Of a stretch of 64,000 nt of DNA, positions 32,784-44,805 are shown piece by piece (positions within the stretch are counted from its first letter, which is position 1; every line of letters starts with the position of its first letter). The position numbers and the translations under genes are program-made. The notes beneath the pieces were generated by a model. That model was not told the origin of the DNA. It did no database searches and saw nothing but the letters and a program-made list of their open reading frames with translations. The stretch comes from Hygrophila difformis (Eukaryota; Streptophyta; Magnoliopsida; Lamiales; Acanthaceae), in contig JAOANR010000014.1 of assembly GCA_030278955.1 (NCBI GenBank), positions 14,820,068-14,884,067 on the forward strand, written 5' to 3'.

Positions 32784-33239
32784 ATATAGTATATATGTAA
32801 TAAATAGGTGCAAGTGTGTGATGTAACTTGTCTGGATTTCTACGATCAGTATGATGAGATGAGAGAGGACTGTTCATATATAAGTGCACATGAAAAAACC
32901 AATCATGCTGGAAAAATTAATGATAAGTATAGCAGCCACGTTAAATAAACGAGCTAAAATATCGATAGATGGCCATATGCATATATGCTGGTCCAAAACT
33001 GGCTACATTGTAATAATATATATACCTATGTACGTAATAGTACATTTTCGAGAAAAGGACTTATATAGTATATACTGTATATCTAATATATATATATATG
33101 CCACTTTCCTAATGAATAGTAACTATTCATATTCTACAAAATTACGATGTTGCCATCGCCTATTTTTGTTTTTCATTATCATTGCTACAGTGTAACAGTA
33201 GCTTTATGCCCTTATTCCTTCCTCTTTTCTTTTCTACAT

Positions 33240-33990
33240 CTTCCTCGCCCGCCTGCAGGCACAACGATATTGCCCTCACCCGCCACCGCCAACGCCACAC
33301 TAATCGCCCACCTAGCGCCGTCGCCGCCACACTTATCGGGTACGCAGAGATTGGCGATGAGAGTAGGAGAATGGAACGATGGCACAATCGAACGGGGATT
33401 AGGGTTGGAGGAGTCTACAACTCTCCATTTTTTCTATCGCCGTTGTTCTTCTAAGTGAAGCCAGTCATCTCCTAAACGTGCGAAGCTCCGCTGGCACCCT
33501 CCACCGCCTCCGACGCTGTCGCCTTCGCCTTTCCAAATCCGCATCTGGCCTTTGCGATTTTCACCTCCGTTGCTGCCATGGCGCCGCCGCCGAGATGGCG
33601 TTGGGAAGTGATGTGCGGCGTGGGAGTGAAGCCGGGGTGAGGAGGGCGGCGTAGGGCGGAGCTCGCTGCCTCCCTCGCCAAACCATCGCCTGACCGTCCC
33701 TTGCGCTCCAATGGCACCGGGAATTTGTTGAATTCGGCTCAGTGCAACAACAAATCGCTTGGCTTCCTGTGCGGATCCAGCACCCTTATCTTCGTTGCCT
33801 TTGGTTAATCGCGTCGCGGATTACTACGATTCGAGACTCAGTCATTCGCATTGTTTGCCTCGCCGTCGCTGCTCTAGCCTTGCCGCCCTCCTCACTACCC
33901 GCGCTTCCACGCACGACCGCCGCCCTCGCTCACACAGAGTACAAGGCCGTTGGGGAAAATCGGGCTTTGGATATTGAGGAATTGTGACAG
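33240..33990 (+). other. GC-rich exon-like block of unknown origin
   Basis: GC content rises sharply here compared with both sides. Overlapping ORFs exist on both strands (for example 33472-33717 minus, 33742-33987 plus), but none shows a motif I recognise. It ends near a donor-like GGTGAGCGG and is followed by a T-rich, intron-like stretch. It could be a captured first exon and promoter. Confidence 0.4.
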
Positions 33991-35254
33991 GTGAGCGGTG
34001 ACTGGCTGTGGGTTAATTTTCTTGTTCTGCTTTAATTCCATTTATGGGCTTTTGGTAACACTCTTTTTTTTTTTTTTTTTCATTTGATTGATTTTTATTG
34101 ATCTTGTTTTTGGTTGAATAATTTGGGGATTGTGTTTTTGAACGTTTAATTTGACATTTAGAAGTTGGATATGTAACATTGTTGAATAAATTAGGTGTTC
34201 GTAGATTGTTAGATTAATTTTTGATTAAATTGAATAATGGTTTTGTTTGATTTTTGTAGTTTGGCCGTTTCAATTTAGATTTTGTAGCTACGGTTTTGTT
34301 CATTGATTTGATATCTCCATTCAGAGATGTTTAGTAGTTGATTCAATTTTTATTTTCGTCATATCCTTTCCGCATTAAATGATGCATCTAAATTGGATTC
34401 AATTTATCATGATTTCAACTTTCTTCCAGAATTCTGCAATGCTGCCTGTCTATTTTTCCTTCCATTGCTTGCTTGACTGTCTTGATGGGCTCTTAGTTTA
34501 TGTTCAATCACCAAAGACAATTGAATTTCCATGTCCGTATTGCTGATTTGCTGCTCCTTGCTGTGTGATGAATGGCAATACAGTCCGCGTCAACGCCTTC
34601 ATAGTGATTAAATCTATTGTAGTCATCCTCAAAATATAGTTGAATAAAGAGCTTTATAATGTTGTATTCTTTTGTTTCTGAATGCTGATGCAGCTCGTGT
34701 TTGCTAGACTTGGGCTTTCGATTTTTATTCATGCACTATATGAGCGGACATAGGAATGAAGTAGTCATATGCTTCTCCTTTAGGTTTTTTGTTCCGCTAA
34801 TGAAATCATGCTTACAAAAGCATGTCAGTGATATTACGCCTTTCAGGAGAATGCTTGGTGGGTACCAGTGTCACACTACTGAAGTTGGTTACTTTTGGTT
34901 TGGCATTGTCTCACAATCATGGGTACCAGTGTCACGCATTGATTGTTGGGTGGGATTCCCCCAGGTTTGCATAGGATAGGAGCTACTCCACTCATTGTTA
35001 ATTGTTTTTGAGCTAGAAGACCTTGTCCCTTCTGTTACAAATTGAGTAAGGCATCACCCGAGCCAAGAGTTATAACATGATTTGATCTGTAAATGCATGC
35101 TGCTGAGAGTTGTATGTCATTTTATACTATAAACTCTGTTGCCAGTGTTTTTTTGACTTCATCTCCTTAGTTCCTGCAGAAAGATCTCAAGTAACATCCT
35201 GTGGAAATATATGCTATTGGCATGATAATTTCCACTTGATAGAGTGCAAAACCC

Positions 35255-35631
35255 TCAGCAATGAGCTACCACAAAATGGCTGAAGATTCTTCACAAACAG
35301 TGCCCAGTTTATCTCATTCTACTACAGCAGAGAGACCAGAGAAGTCTTCACCCTCAGTTGAAATAACTCTGGGTTTAAATACACGAGGATGTTGCTCTAG
35401 TGCATGCAGACCAACCACAATGTTGCATATGCTTTGATAAACAAGGTGATATTTGTTTCCAAGAAACCTTTGCCACATTATTTTATTTTTATTTTTAGAA
35501 GTGTTAATTTATTTGATTTTGTAATTTCATTGCTGATTTATTGAGAAGAAGATTTATTTGCACCATGCCATTGTAAATGAACCCAAAAATATGTCCGCCG
35601 ATCATGTCTTGATTATTGGAGGTCAACAAAG
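35255..35631 (+). pseudogene. RING-CH (MARCH-type) E3 ligase fragment, two exons
   Basis: A first piece encodes DVALVHADQPQCCICFDKQ up to a GT donor (exon end 35445). The second (35546-35631) encodes EEDLFAPCHCK, then TGA, then TQKYVRRSCLDYWRSTK, ending at a GT donor. This is the RING-CH pattern (C-x2-C, C-x-C, then a C in HRSCLDxW) of plant membrane-associated ubiquitin ligases. The TGA at 35578-35580 replaces the usual Gly codon. A frame change also separates the Ser/Thr-rich upstream part (MAEDSSQTVPSLSHS) from the RING part. Not functional as a RING protein. Confidence 0.72.
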
Positions 35632-35970
35632 GTATGCTATACATTTTTTAATCGATTTCGTTTTTTCTTAACAATTCTCAAAGTTCTCTTCTTATAGTTT
35701 ACTGGCTGTCAGTTTCTTGAACTTAAACAATTGGTGAAGGTCCTGGTTTTGTGCAGAATTGCAGATGTTAGATTTCCGGTTGGTTAATAGGGCACATAAT
35801 TCTAACTGCTACTCTTGATGCTCCTTATTTTCAATTATCTCAGTGCGTGGGAATGAGATCCACCCAGTGAATCAATAAGTTGAAATTTCAATTTTTATTA
35901 ATTAGGACACATTTGTTTCTATTCTAATGTCCGTCATCATTACGAGAAGGTTCAATACGTCTTCATATGA

Positions 35971-36133
35971 TTGCAGCATGTGATGCCCTCGGAACTAAAA
36001 GATTTCTTCCGCAAAGCTAGAGGGAGTTTCAATTCTTTAACAATATTTACGAGTTGGTTGGAGTACCTGTTATTACAGTGCAACTGCGATATAATGGCTG
36101 GGTTACAGAGTTGAGGGACTTGGAACTTTCTCG
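35971..36133 (+). pseudogene. ZDS: Zeta-carotene desaturase exon fragment
   Basis: The frame reads ACDALGTKRFLPQS, stop, [14 protein letters not shown], then [20 protein letters not shown]. The last block is highly characteristic of zeta-carotene desaturase, a plastid enzyme of carotenoid synthesis. A TAG replaces the usual Trp codon. Only one exon's worth is present, between an AG acceptor and a GT donor, 340 bp after the RING-CH fragment. It is an unrelated gene piece in the same block. Confidence 0.82.
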
Positions 36134-37656
36134 GTAACTACTATCTATTAAGCAATGGTGTGAGATATATGATAAGTAAATAGACAATTTTTTAATTTTA
36201 ATAAATAGACAATAATGGATAATCTCCTCTATACTCCAGTTAGAATAAGATTAATAAATAGACAAATTTCTACTCTTAGTTCTGCCAATGACCAATTGTT
36301 TCCATATAAAATTTAATGAAAGGCCTAACTGGTTATAATCACAGATTCTTTGTGTAGATATAAAGTTCTCATGCTCAAATTATAACTACCGTAGCTGTTT
36401 TTACATTTCATGTATTCAATAAGTTCCATCTTCACCTTTATGCTTAGCCGATCAATGTCTTTTACTTGCTTAAAATTGATTTTTAAGGAAATAATTGCGA
36501 GATTGCCTGGGTTTTTTTTTTTTCTAAATATCTTTCAATGTTGATATTATCATTGCAGACAGAGGTTGAGATATTGTCTAAAATTCAGCACCAAAGATAT
36601 CAAATTATCACGCAAAAGAAATTGAGGCAGACCATCATAGACTGATAGTGTGGACATTGTTGTTGGCATTTACATGCGGATCTTTCTATAGAAGATGACC
36701 GGTCTCTTCTGGCCAGTCAAGAACACATCCAGAGACAAGCGGCTGGAAAATCTAGACAAGATTCAAATAATGAGGACCACATTGGTGTGTTCTCTTTGCA
36801 TAATTTAAGTCTTTATATTTCTTATGTTAGTGGGGCAGTAGTAGAATTTCTGCCACCGTTGGATGATATCTATTTGATTTCCTAATATCTATATTAGGTT
36901 TTCAAGGGGAACCAAATGTATGCGTAGGCGTGCACTTAACTTGCATGCTGTTAGTGATATACTTCGTTTTTACAACTTTAAAATCGGATACTACAAATTT
37001 TGAGTAGTGAGGATCTAGGAAATGTGATTCGAGGATTTACTTGTGGCTATTGCCATTGGTCATTAAATTAGATGGGAGGCTGTATAGTGATGTTTTGTCA
37101 TGTACTTCGCTCTCACTATAATCTACTTATATCTTTGATTATTCCGTTTAATGTTTAATGATTCTCTTTAGAATTTTTTGTTCCGAACCAGAGTACACAG
37201 AAATAGACAGAGGGCAAAAAGCCAAAGAGGCGACAGCTGCTAAAGGTGAATTTTAATGTAGTGTTTTAGGCCTGCTGCTTTATTACCATCCAGAACCTAC
37301 TCTGCCTCATCAATTCAGTAGCTGCTTGCCTTGTTTTAATTTTAATTAGTCATTCATATGCTTGGTTCTACTCGTTACATTTATTGTATAAAATTTATTA
37401 GGTCTTTAGAATCTGAAGTTGGGTTGACCTAAATAGTTTCACTATTTTTGTACTGTTAAAATTTGTGATCTTATCTGAACACACGATTGTTCATATTTTA
37501 GTTCTTTGGTTCCAGCATTGTCCAGTGGGATACCAACTGAATATGGTGGAGGTGTGTGCACTTCATGCATGGCCTAATTTGGTTAGATGGCCTCTTCGAC
37601 GCCAAAACAAGTTTTTTTCTCTTTTATTTTATTATTCTCCGTGCATGGCCTAGCGA
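36134..37656 (+). other. Intron-like sequence with unassigned exon-like pieces
   Basis: Mostly T-rich with GT/AG-like borders. A segment near 36560-36800 encodes DRSLLASQEHIQRQAAG and neighbouring hydrophobic frames broken by stops; one near 37190-37240 encodes EYTEIDRGQKAKEA. These look like decayed exons, but I cannot assign them. Confidence 0.35.
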
Positions 37657-37689
37657 GCGCGGCGTATGCGCGCGGCCTAAGAGTCCTAG

Positions 37690-39171
37690 TATATATATAT
37701 ATATATATATATCACTGCCCTTGCCCATCTCCTCACGTCCACACACACACACACAAAAAAAAAAAAGGAAAAATGAAAAAAAAATAAAAAATAAAAATAC
37801 GACATTTCAATAATTTACTAAGGCCAGATTACTTTATTCTTGTCGAAATTTCCAAAAGAAAAAGAATCTTGCTCTTCTTCCAAAAATTAACCCTAGCTAA
37901 CTTGATTTTGTTCTAAGAGTCGAGATAATTACTTGACACTTAGTTGTCCTTTCTTACGGACTTAATTTTGTGTTCATCAGTTTACATATTAATTGCAATA
38001 CCAACATCTATTATCTAGATTTGGAAGTAGACCTTTTGAATATATATTAAATAATTAAAAAAACATTTATATAAAAAATTGAAGTTTATTTCTTTTACAA
38101 GGCCTATGAAAATTGTAAACGGCTCAATTCAGGTCTAATTTCAATAAAATAGTAATCAAATTCATTTTCATTTTTCTGAATCACCAATCATATATCATCA
38201 TTTCAACTCAACGAACCTACATTTTCTTTTGAATCTCATTAGTATAATTAAAATTATTCACCGGAAATTATAATAATATATCAAACATTTTCACCATTAT
38301 GTGTAATAAAATATTAAAAATTACCTTAGAAATTACAATGTATCAATTACAGATTTTATCATAGAAATTGAGGATGAGGTTTTGGCCAAGTACTTTCGTC
38401 AGTTTAGTTGGGAATTCGATTCTCCACATGCCCCATATTCCTCCAATTTATTCATTTATAGTGTATTATGGACTCTCACTATTATTATTATTTTTTTTCC
38501 CTGACCTATACAAGATGTGCATAAAAAGTAAAAAATAAAAAATTAAAGAAATTCAAGCAAATGCCCTATTGAAGAAAGGTGATAAGGACGCTCCCTGTCC
38601 ACTAATGACAACATATATATATATAATTGAATATCAATGCCAAACAATTGAACAAGTAGGTCGACGGTCGTCCATTGAATTATTATTACCTTTATCATCC
38701 ACGTCGTCTTCTGTTCTGCCTCAATAATAAAATTTGTTTCCTCCCATCCCATGTATAATGGTGTTTTGGGCCCCTCCTAAATTCTTAATTTTCAACATTC
38801 ATATAATAATTTCAGAGAGTGCATGCATGGAATACAATATGATCATCAGCATTACACATATGATCCATTGCAAGATGGATAGTTTCACCGTACATGTCTA
38901 CTTAAATGAATTAGGTGTTGATTCACTTATCACGTAATTGTCCCAAAAAAAGAATCTTTATGTTTTTTTTTTAAAATTTTTATTTAAATAAATACTCTCA
39001 TAAAATAGAGTATAATAAAAACACGTACGGACGACTGTAAAGTTTGTTGGACTTGGCCTTTTATTAACGAATACAATTGGGCTTTGTACCCAACAAAACG
39101 GCCCATTTTATCTTTACTTAATTGGGCTTTCGTGTTAGCGGCCCAAGGTTTTGCGTTTTTCTCTTGGTGTA
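37690..39171. other. AT-rich intergenic stretch
   Basis: Starts with a TA microsatellite and A-rich tract (37690-37800). No gene or clear element was seen. Confidence 0.45.
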
Positions 39172-39839
39172 TTAATTCTAGGGATAATTAGAGAAGGGGA
39201 CCCCTCCAAAACTATCATTTGGGTCAAGACCCCTATTTGGAGGTATTACACTTAGGGACCTCTAGTTTGTAAATAGTTTACAATATTCTTAATCCACTAA
39301 TTTAATTAGTCTAACAGGAAAAGACAAAAATATCCTCAAGTGGGAAAATACAAACATGGTAACCTACTGAGTACTTAAATGGTAATCAATAAAAGCAAAA
39401 TGTGGTAAACTTCAGACAGAACGTGGTAATATAATGGTAAAATGTGGTAAATAAATAACTTAGAACGTGGTAACATTATGGTAAATGGTTCACTGCTTGA
39501 CATAGAACAAAGTGCACGGTCTGTTGGACGGTGTTTTAGACTGTCTCTTAACCATCTAGAATATTCTGTCAATTCAGTCTTCGCGGGACAGCCTCCTTCT
39601 TGTTGTATATTGCTAATTAATTTGTGGTAAGTAGTCGAGTACTGACCTGGTAACTAATTAATGCAAATGTGGTAATCTCTATATGTATAGAGTGGTAAAC
39701 TACAAAGGAAAAATGTGGTAAACAAGAAAGAAATAATTCTGGAGTTTTGGACGGAACGCGGACGGTTTTGCGTAACCGTCCACGTAATTCACATGCACTG
39801 CAGTAGGGTCAACATGGTCGACAGACGGTTGCCCATTAG

Positions 39840-40160
39840 AGTGGTAACTCATCACTGTATACATTGGTAATAATTATACTCCATTGTGATAAATGTGTAG
39901 TCATATATATGGTAAAGATTTATACTCCAACGTGGTAAATGTGTACTCATATGTATGGTAAAGAATTATCTCCAATGTGGTAAATGTGGAGTCATATGTA
40001 TGGTAAAGAGTTATATTACAATGTGGTAAATGTGTAGTCATATATATGGTAAAGAGTTATACCCCAATATGATAAATGTGTAGTCATGTATATGGTAAAG
40101 AATTATGCTCGGTAAATGTGTATTTATGTACTATATGGTAAAGAATTATGCCCCAATAGT
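39840..40160 (+). repeat. 46-bp minisatellite, block 1
   Basis: About seven degenerate units of roughly 46 bp, each with GTGGTAAATGTGTAGTCAT and TATGGTAAAGAATTATACTC. Part of the MULE interior. Confidence 0.85.
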
Positions 40161-40172
40161 CAAAAGATTATA

Positions 40173-40367
40173 CTCCTATTTATGGATTTAATATTAAAAG
40201 TAAAAATTTAAAAAATTTAATATTCTAAAATTATGTGATTAGATTAATAACAATATCTCACTTAACTGTATTTTATCCTATATTACTATGTCAAAAAGTC
40301 AAAACAAAGTAATCCAATGAATAGTTGATTTATGCAAATGTTAAAATCTTTAGAATTACGGAGGAAG
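40173..40367. mobile_element. Probable Stowaway remnant inside the MULE
   Basis: CTCCTATTTATGG at the left and, reverse-complemented, CTTCCTCCGTAATTC at the right, with TA on both sides. It separates minisatellite units. The left end is poorly matched. Confidence 0.4.
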
Positions 40368-40605
40368 TATATGGTAAAGAATTATACTCCAATGTGGTAA
40401 ATTTGTGAGCTTTTACGTGGTAATGTATTACCACGTATTGTTGTACCATGTTGGTCAAATATGTGGTAAATTTAGGGTTTACGGTGTAAGGGATTATGCG
40501 GTAAGTCATCAAACAAGATCGCGGTAAACATATAGTAGCCATGTGGTACACCTCATATAATAGACGTGGTAAAATACTTAGCAGACACATGGCAAGTGAA
40601 TCAGG

Positions 40606-40945
40606 TTTAGGGTTGCAAACGAATCGAATCGAACTGAATACTGCAGTATTCCATTTGATTTGTTAAGTTATACAAATAATTGGGAATCGAATGAATCGAA
40701 TTATTCTATAAGGTAATTTAATACCTAAAAATTTTAATTATTGAAATTAAACATTTAGTTCAATTTATATCACATTTAATACTTTGAATTCATATATAAA
40801 TATTTTTATATTAATTGGTAAATATAGTTATTAAAAATAAATTTTAAATTATCTAAAAAATTAATTTATATATTTATATATTATTTTATATATATGAAAC
40901 AAAATGTTGAATCGAATACCGAATCGAATCAAATATTTTAGGATT
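40606..40945. repeat. GAATCGAAT-rich segment, possible degraded hAT MITE
   Basis: Begins TAGGGTTGCAAACGAATCG and ends with several GAATCGAATA copies around an AT-rich core. It has the look of the TAGGGGTG hAT MITEs, but the right end and target duplication are missing. Confidence 0.35.
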
Positions 40946-41754
40946 GTAAGATTTAGGGTTATAAAGAATTGTGTGGTAACTAGTACAACAAGATTGTGGT
41001 AATCTTATCCAATATTTATGGTATGCCATGTAGTATAGATGTGTTAAGCCATATAAGCGAGCGTGGTAAGTTTATCCATTCGAGGGTTTAGGGTTCAAAA
41101 TTGAAGTCATTATTATATCTAAATGAGTTATATATTGTCATATTATCTCAATTCATTAAATTATGACCAAAAGTAAGAAGACCATGAATCCAAATGAATG
41201 TATACACTTGAAAGAAGCATATAAGTTCACATTTTACATTATCTTCATTAAGAAAATCACTTAAGTACTCATAATAAAATTCCAAATGTGTAGTTAATTA
41301 TCAATATATGCATCCAATCGTAGCTTACAATCATAATGGCGACTACTACCATTATAAGTACTTCCTTAGTACTTATAGTGAATGTCACTTCGAACTCGTT
41401 CTTATTTTCGAATACCGTTTCACTAAATTCTTCGGTTGAGATTCAACGTTCGTAGCTTTTATATTTTTTTTCCAAGCTTTACTCTCTCGTGATAAGTTCT
41501 TGTTTGAGTTGTTGCTCGTGGTTTAATTGATACCACTATACCGTAATGTAAAAGTGTATATGCTGAAACATGGTAACCAAACTTCAACAATATGGTAACT
41601 GCGTACAAGTAACGATAGTAAAGATTTCCCCGACTGTGGTAACGCATAAAAGATGGGTTTGGTAAATATTTAATGGAAAGCGTGTGGGGGTGGATGATGG
41701 TCATTTTGACGTTTCCCTGGTAGCGTCAACTAGCGGTCCCGAATTATACTTCGA

Positions 41755-42150
41755 TGTGGTATATTTTTATATGGTAAAGAATGATAGTCCGTGGTAAATG
41801 GGTAGCCATATACATGGTAAAGAATTGTATCTCAATATGTAGTCGTATATGCTAAAGAATTATGCTCTAATGTGGTAAATGTATACTCATATATATGGTA
41901 AATAATTAATTTCCAGTGTGGTAAATGTGTAGTAATTTACATAGTAAAGAATTATACTTGAACGGGGTAAATGAGTAGCCATACATATGGTAAAAAATTA
42001 TGCTACAATATGGTAAATGATTATTCATATACTTCTATATGGTAAAGAATTATACTTCAATGTGGTAAATGTATAGTAATTTATATGATAAAGAATTATA
42101 CTTAGTAAATGTGTAACCATATATGGTAAAGCATTATAACATAATTTGGT
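41755..42150 (+). repeat. 46-bp minisatellite, block 2
   Basis: About eight degenerate units of the same TGGTAAATGTGTAGTCATAT/TATGGTAAAGAATTATACT repeat as at 39840-40160. Confidence 0.82.
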
Positions 42151-42339
42151 AGAGATGTTATTGGGACGGTCGACCGGACGGTGCGTATACCGTCTCGTCC
42201 AGTCCCCACGGCATAAATAAGTGAGTTGCGGACGTTTATAGGACGGTCCGTCCGTGTTGCTCCCAGGACCGTCCCATTCCCATTGTAGGTATTTTGGTTT
42301 ATGTTACTACCATTTCAATATATAAAGGTTAGCACGTGA

Positions 42340-42860
42340 AAATTAGGTCATTTACCACATTTTTACTTAAGATTTACCATACACAAAATTGGGTTTTACC
42401 AGATCCACCAATATGGTTTACCATGATCTACAAATATGGTTTACCATGAATATGCCCTATCTCTTACCACATACTTGAAAGATAGCTTACCACGTACTGT
42501 AAAGATAACTTACCATACACCTAACAAATGGTTTACCAACCCATGCATTGTGGATTACAACTTTGGTCTTTTGTTCTTTACCTTGTTCAGTGCATGATTT
42601 TACCATGGATCATACAATTGGAATGCATAGCGGATGCTTACGAGGACGGTCGTCCATTGGCCGTCCAACAATCGCTGAATGTTTCGTAATGTATGGGACG
42701 ATTTTTTAACCGTCCTACTAGCCGTCCATTCAATATCTGTTTCATTTTCTAATTTTATACCACATCTGCTAACATGTGTTACCACCAAAATACAATATTC
42801 TTTTACCACATATTACAATATCAATTTACCATATTTGTGAGCACAACTTACCAAACCAAA
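42340..42860 (-). repeat. TTACCA-rich block (inverted counterpart)
   Basis: TTTACCA or TTACCA recurs every 20-40 bp (GGTTTACCATGATCTACAAA and similar), the reverse of the TGGTAA repeats to the left. The MULE therefore has extended sub-terminal inverted repeat arms. Confidence 0.75.
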
Positions 42861-43049
42861 CCAATAGGATAACTTGCATTCATAAATTCCATAATTTCAT
42901 ATCATAGCTATACAAAAACCCAAATTATCCACAGGCCATATTCCAAATGAAATTCATCCAAAACATCTAAATGTATTACACAAACACTTCAATACACAAA
43001 CAATTCAAGGTGGGGAAATTAGCCTGAAACTCTGTCCTACCCACTTATA

Positions 43050-44030
43050 TCAAGCTTTGATATCTTTTGAAGATTCACAAGCATCATCGTCCTTGAAGAT
43101 TTCTGCAATGTCTATTATCTCCACAAGAGAACTATCCAATCTTAGACTATCATGTTGCTCTTGGTTAACCTGATCCCCCATAGATACTTCTTCTCCCTGC
43201 TCAATCACATTAAGCTCTGTATCAGTTCTTGCATGCCGTGTGCTTCCACCAGCAGCAGATAAGACAGAGTTCTGATTTAAAGAGCTTTGCTAATTTCTTC
43301 AATGTCACGCAACAAAAGCTCACTGTTGAAATCTTCATCTTTTCCCTTTCCAGACTCAACTTTTGATGACATCCTTCACTGCCAAAGTAATCCTATAAGA
43401 AGAAATATGTAAATCCCATAAGAATTCCTGAGCTACTAATGAAAGGATAACTATTGAATCACCAAATTGGAAGGAAAATAAATCATTTAGAAACTAAACT
43501 TTAAATGCCAGATTTCAGTTGGTTTTTTCAATCCATTTCATTCAGTTCTTCTTGGAAATTTAAGCTATATCTTCATCATATTACAAGTTGAAATTTTCAT
43601 AAATACACAAACAGAAATTCAATATCCCTACATGAACTTTGCCTTCATTATACTTCTTACGAATTCGATAGCTGGGAATCTTAACTAACATTATATTACA
43701 ACATTGCACCCGTAAATTGGGGTTCTCAAAAGTCTATACTAATGTAACATTTCATCGAACAAGTTAAATGCACAAATTATTCACCCCTTAAAATATCAAA
43801 ATCACATCAACAAATACATCCCAAATCAAAAACAAAACAAACAAGTCCCACATATATATAATTTCAACTAACAATTTCTACACTCCCACAAATCAATCTA
43901 CTTCCCAAAAATATAAATGAGACTAATATTCTTCAACTAAGAATGAGAAATGAATAAAGAAAACCTGTCGGCCGTTCTGTTGCTACTGAATGACATCTTC
44001 CAACACTTCGGATTTTCTCTTGGGTGCCAT
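43050..44030 (-). pseudogene. Broken coding remnant in the MULE
   Basis: On the minus strand an ATG at 44030 opens MAPKRKSEVLEDVIQ then stop, with a CAG-GT donor-like site soon after. After an intron-like stretch and an AG acceptor (near 43380), MSSKVESGKGKDEDFNSELL runs to a TAA. One base-shift away the frame continues through GGSTRHARTDTELNVIEQ to IFKDDDACESSKDIKA and a stop at 43050. The codons look protein-like, but I do not recognise the protein. It could be an accessory MULE gene or a captured host fragment. Confidence 0.45.
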
Positions 44031-44805
44031 TGTTGCTAGTAATAGTGTATAAGGGAGGGGCGAAATTTAAAAAAAAAAAATTAAGGCTTCACTTCAGCCT
44101 ATCTGCTCCTCACTTTTGGTTATTCTTCTAGGGCTTCGTTGTAGTTCGGTTCTTCTTCTGGGGCTTCGGTTCTTCACTTCGTTCTCCTTGCCGGGCGCAG
44201 TTCGTTCTCCTCAGCTGCTTCGCGGCCTCCTCAGTTCGTTCTCCTCCGCGGCCTCCTCAGTTCGTTCTTCACTTCGTTTTTTCTCCTCTCCGGCCGCTTT
44301 GGTTGTTATTGCACTAATCACACATTATTATTTTTATTATTTTTTAATGGAATTAAGGAAATTGACTGGGTGGTTTTTGGGAGTCAAAACTTAAAAGAGG
44401 TCCCTCATTATAAGTTTGTTGGAAAGGGTCTTTTTAAAACACAAACATATTTTAATGGGTCCTTGACCCTAATTTTCCCTTAATTCTACAGATTGTCCTT
44501 GAGAAAAAGGAGCACACTTTCTTTCTCACAAATTGTAGGGTGAGCTCAGCGGTCAGCGCCCACCATTGATTGCAATTTGCCCTAAGACGTGGTCAACACC
44601 AATTCCCACAGTCGGGCAGTCCCACCTAACACGGGTTGTTAGAAATGGGAACCCAACCGGCGATTGCTGTTTGTTCCAACTACTACTCATCAGTACCTGC
44701 GGGGTATGCCCCAAATCCACCTGCCCCCTCATCTTCAAATTCTCTAAATTCCTCCCATAAAACAGCATTTCTGACTTTACCTGAAGAACAACAAGTGGAG
44801 GGAAA

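Larger units (their letters stand above)
33082..37689 (+). mobile_element. Candidate non-autonomous Helitron carrying gene fragments
   Basis: The proposed 3' end reads a GC-rich hairpin (GCGCG, 7-nt loop, CGCGC near 37657-37673), about 12 nt, then CTAG (37686-37689) followed by T. This is the classical Helitron terminus. The proposed 5' end is TC following A at 33081. The interior holds exon-like pieces of at least two unrelated genes, with introns, all on the plus strand, as Helitron captures usually do. The 3' end is the better supported. The 5' end is a guess, because a TC after an A is common. Confidence 0.4.
39181..44479. mobile_element. Non-autonomous Mutator-like element (MULE), 5.3 kb
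   Basis: A perfect 9-bp target duplication TTAATTCTA flanks it (39172-39180, 44480-44488), the size made by MULE transposases. The terminal inverted repeats run about 85 bp: GGGATAATTAG then GGACCC and AGGGACCTCT at the left; GGGAAAATTAG, GGACCC and AGGGACCTCT at the right (reverse-complemented), with matching spacing. The interior lacks a transposase. It holds TGGTAA-rich minisatellite on the left, its complement TTACCA on the right, GGACGG hairpins and a broken minus-strand coding remnant. Confidence 0.85.

Noticed and set aside
37556..37813. Small ORFs ending in YIYIYI and KKKKK
   Set aside because: They are translations of TA and A microsatellites.
39840..42150. Possible CRISPR-like array because of regular repeats
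   Set aside because: Units are degenerate and contiguous without spacers, lie in a plant MULE, and form a minisatellite.
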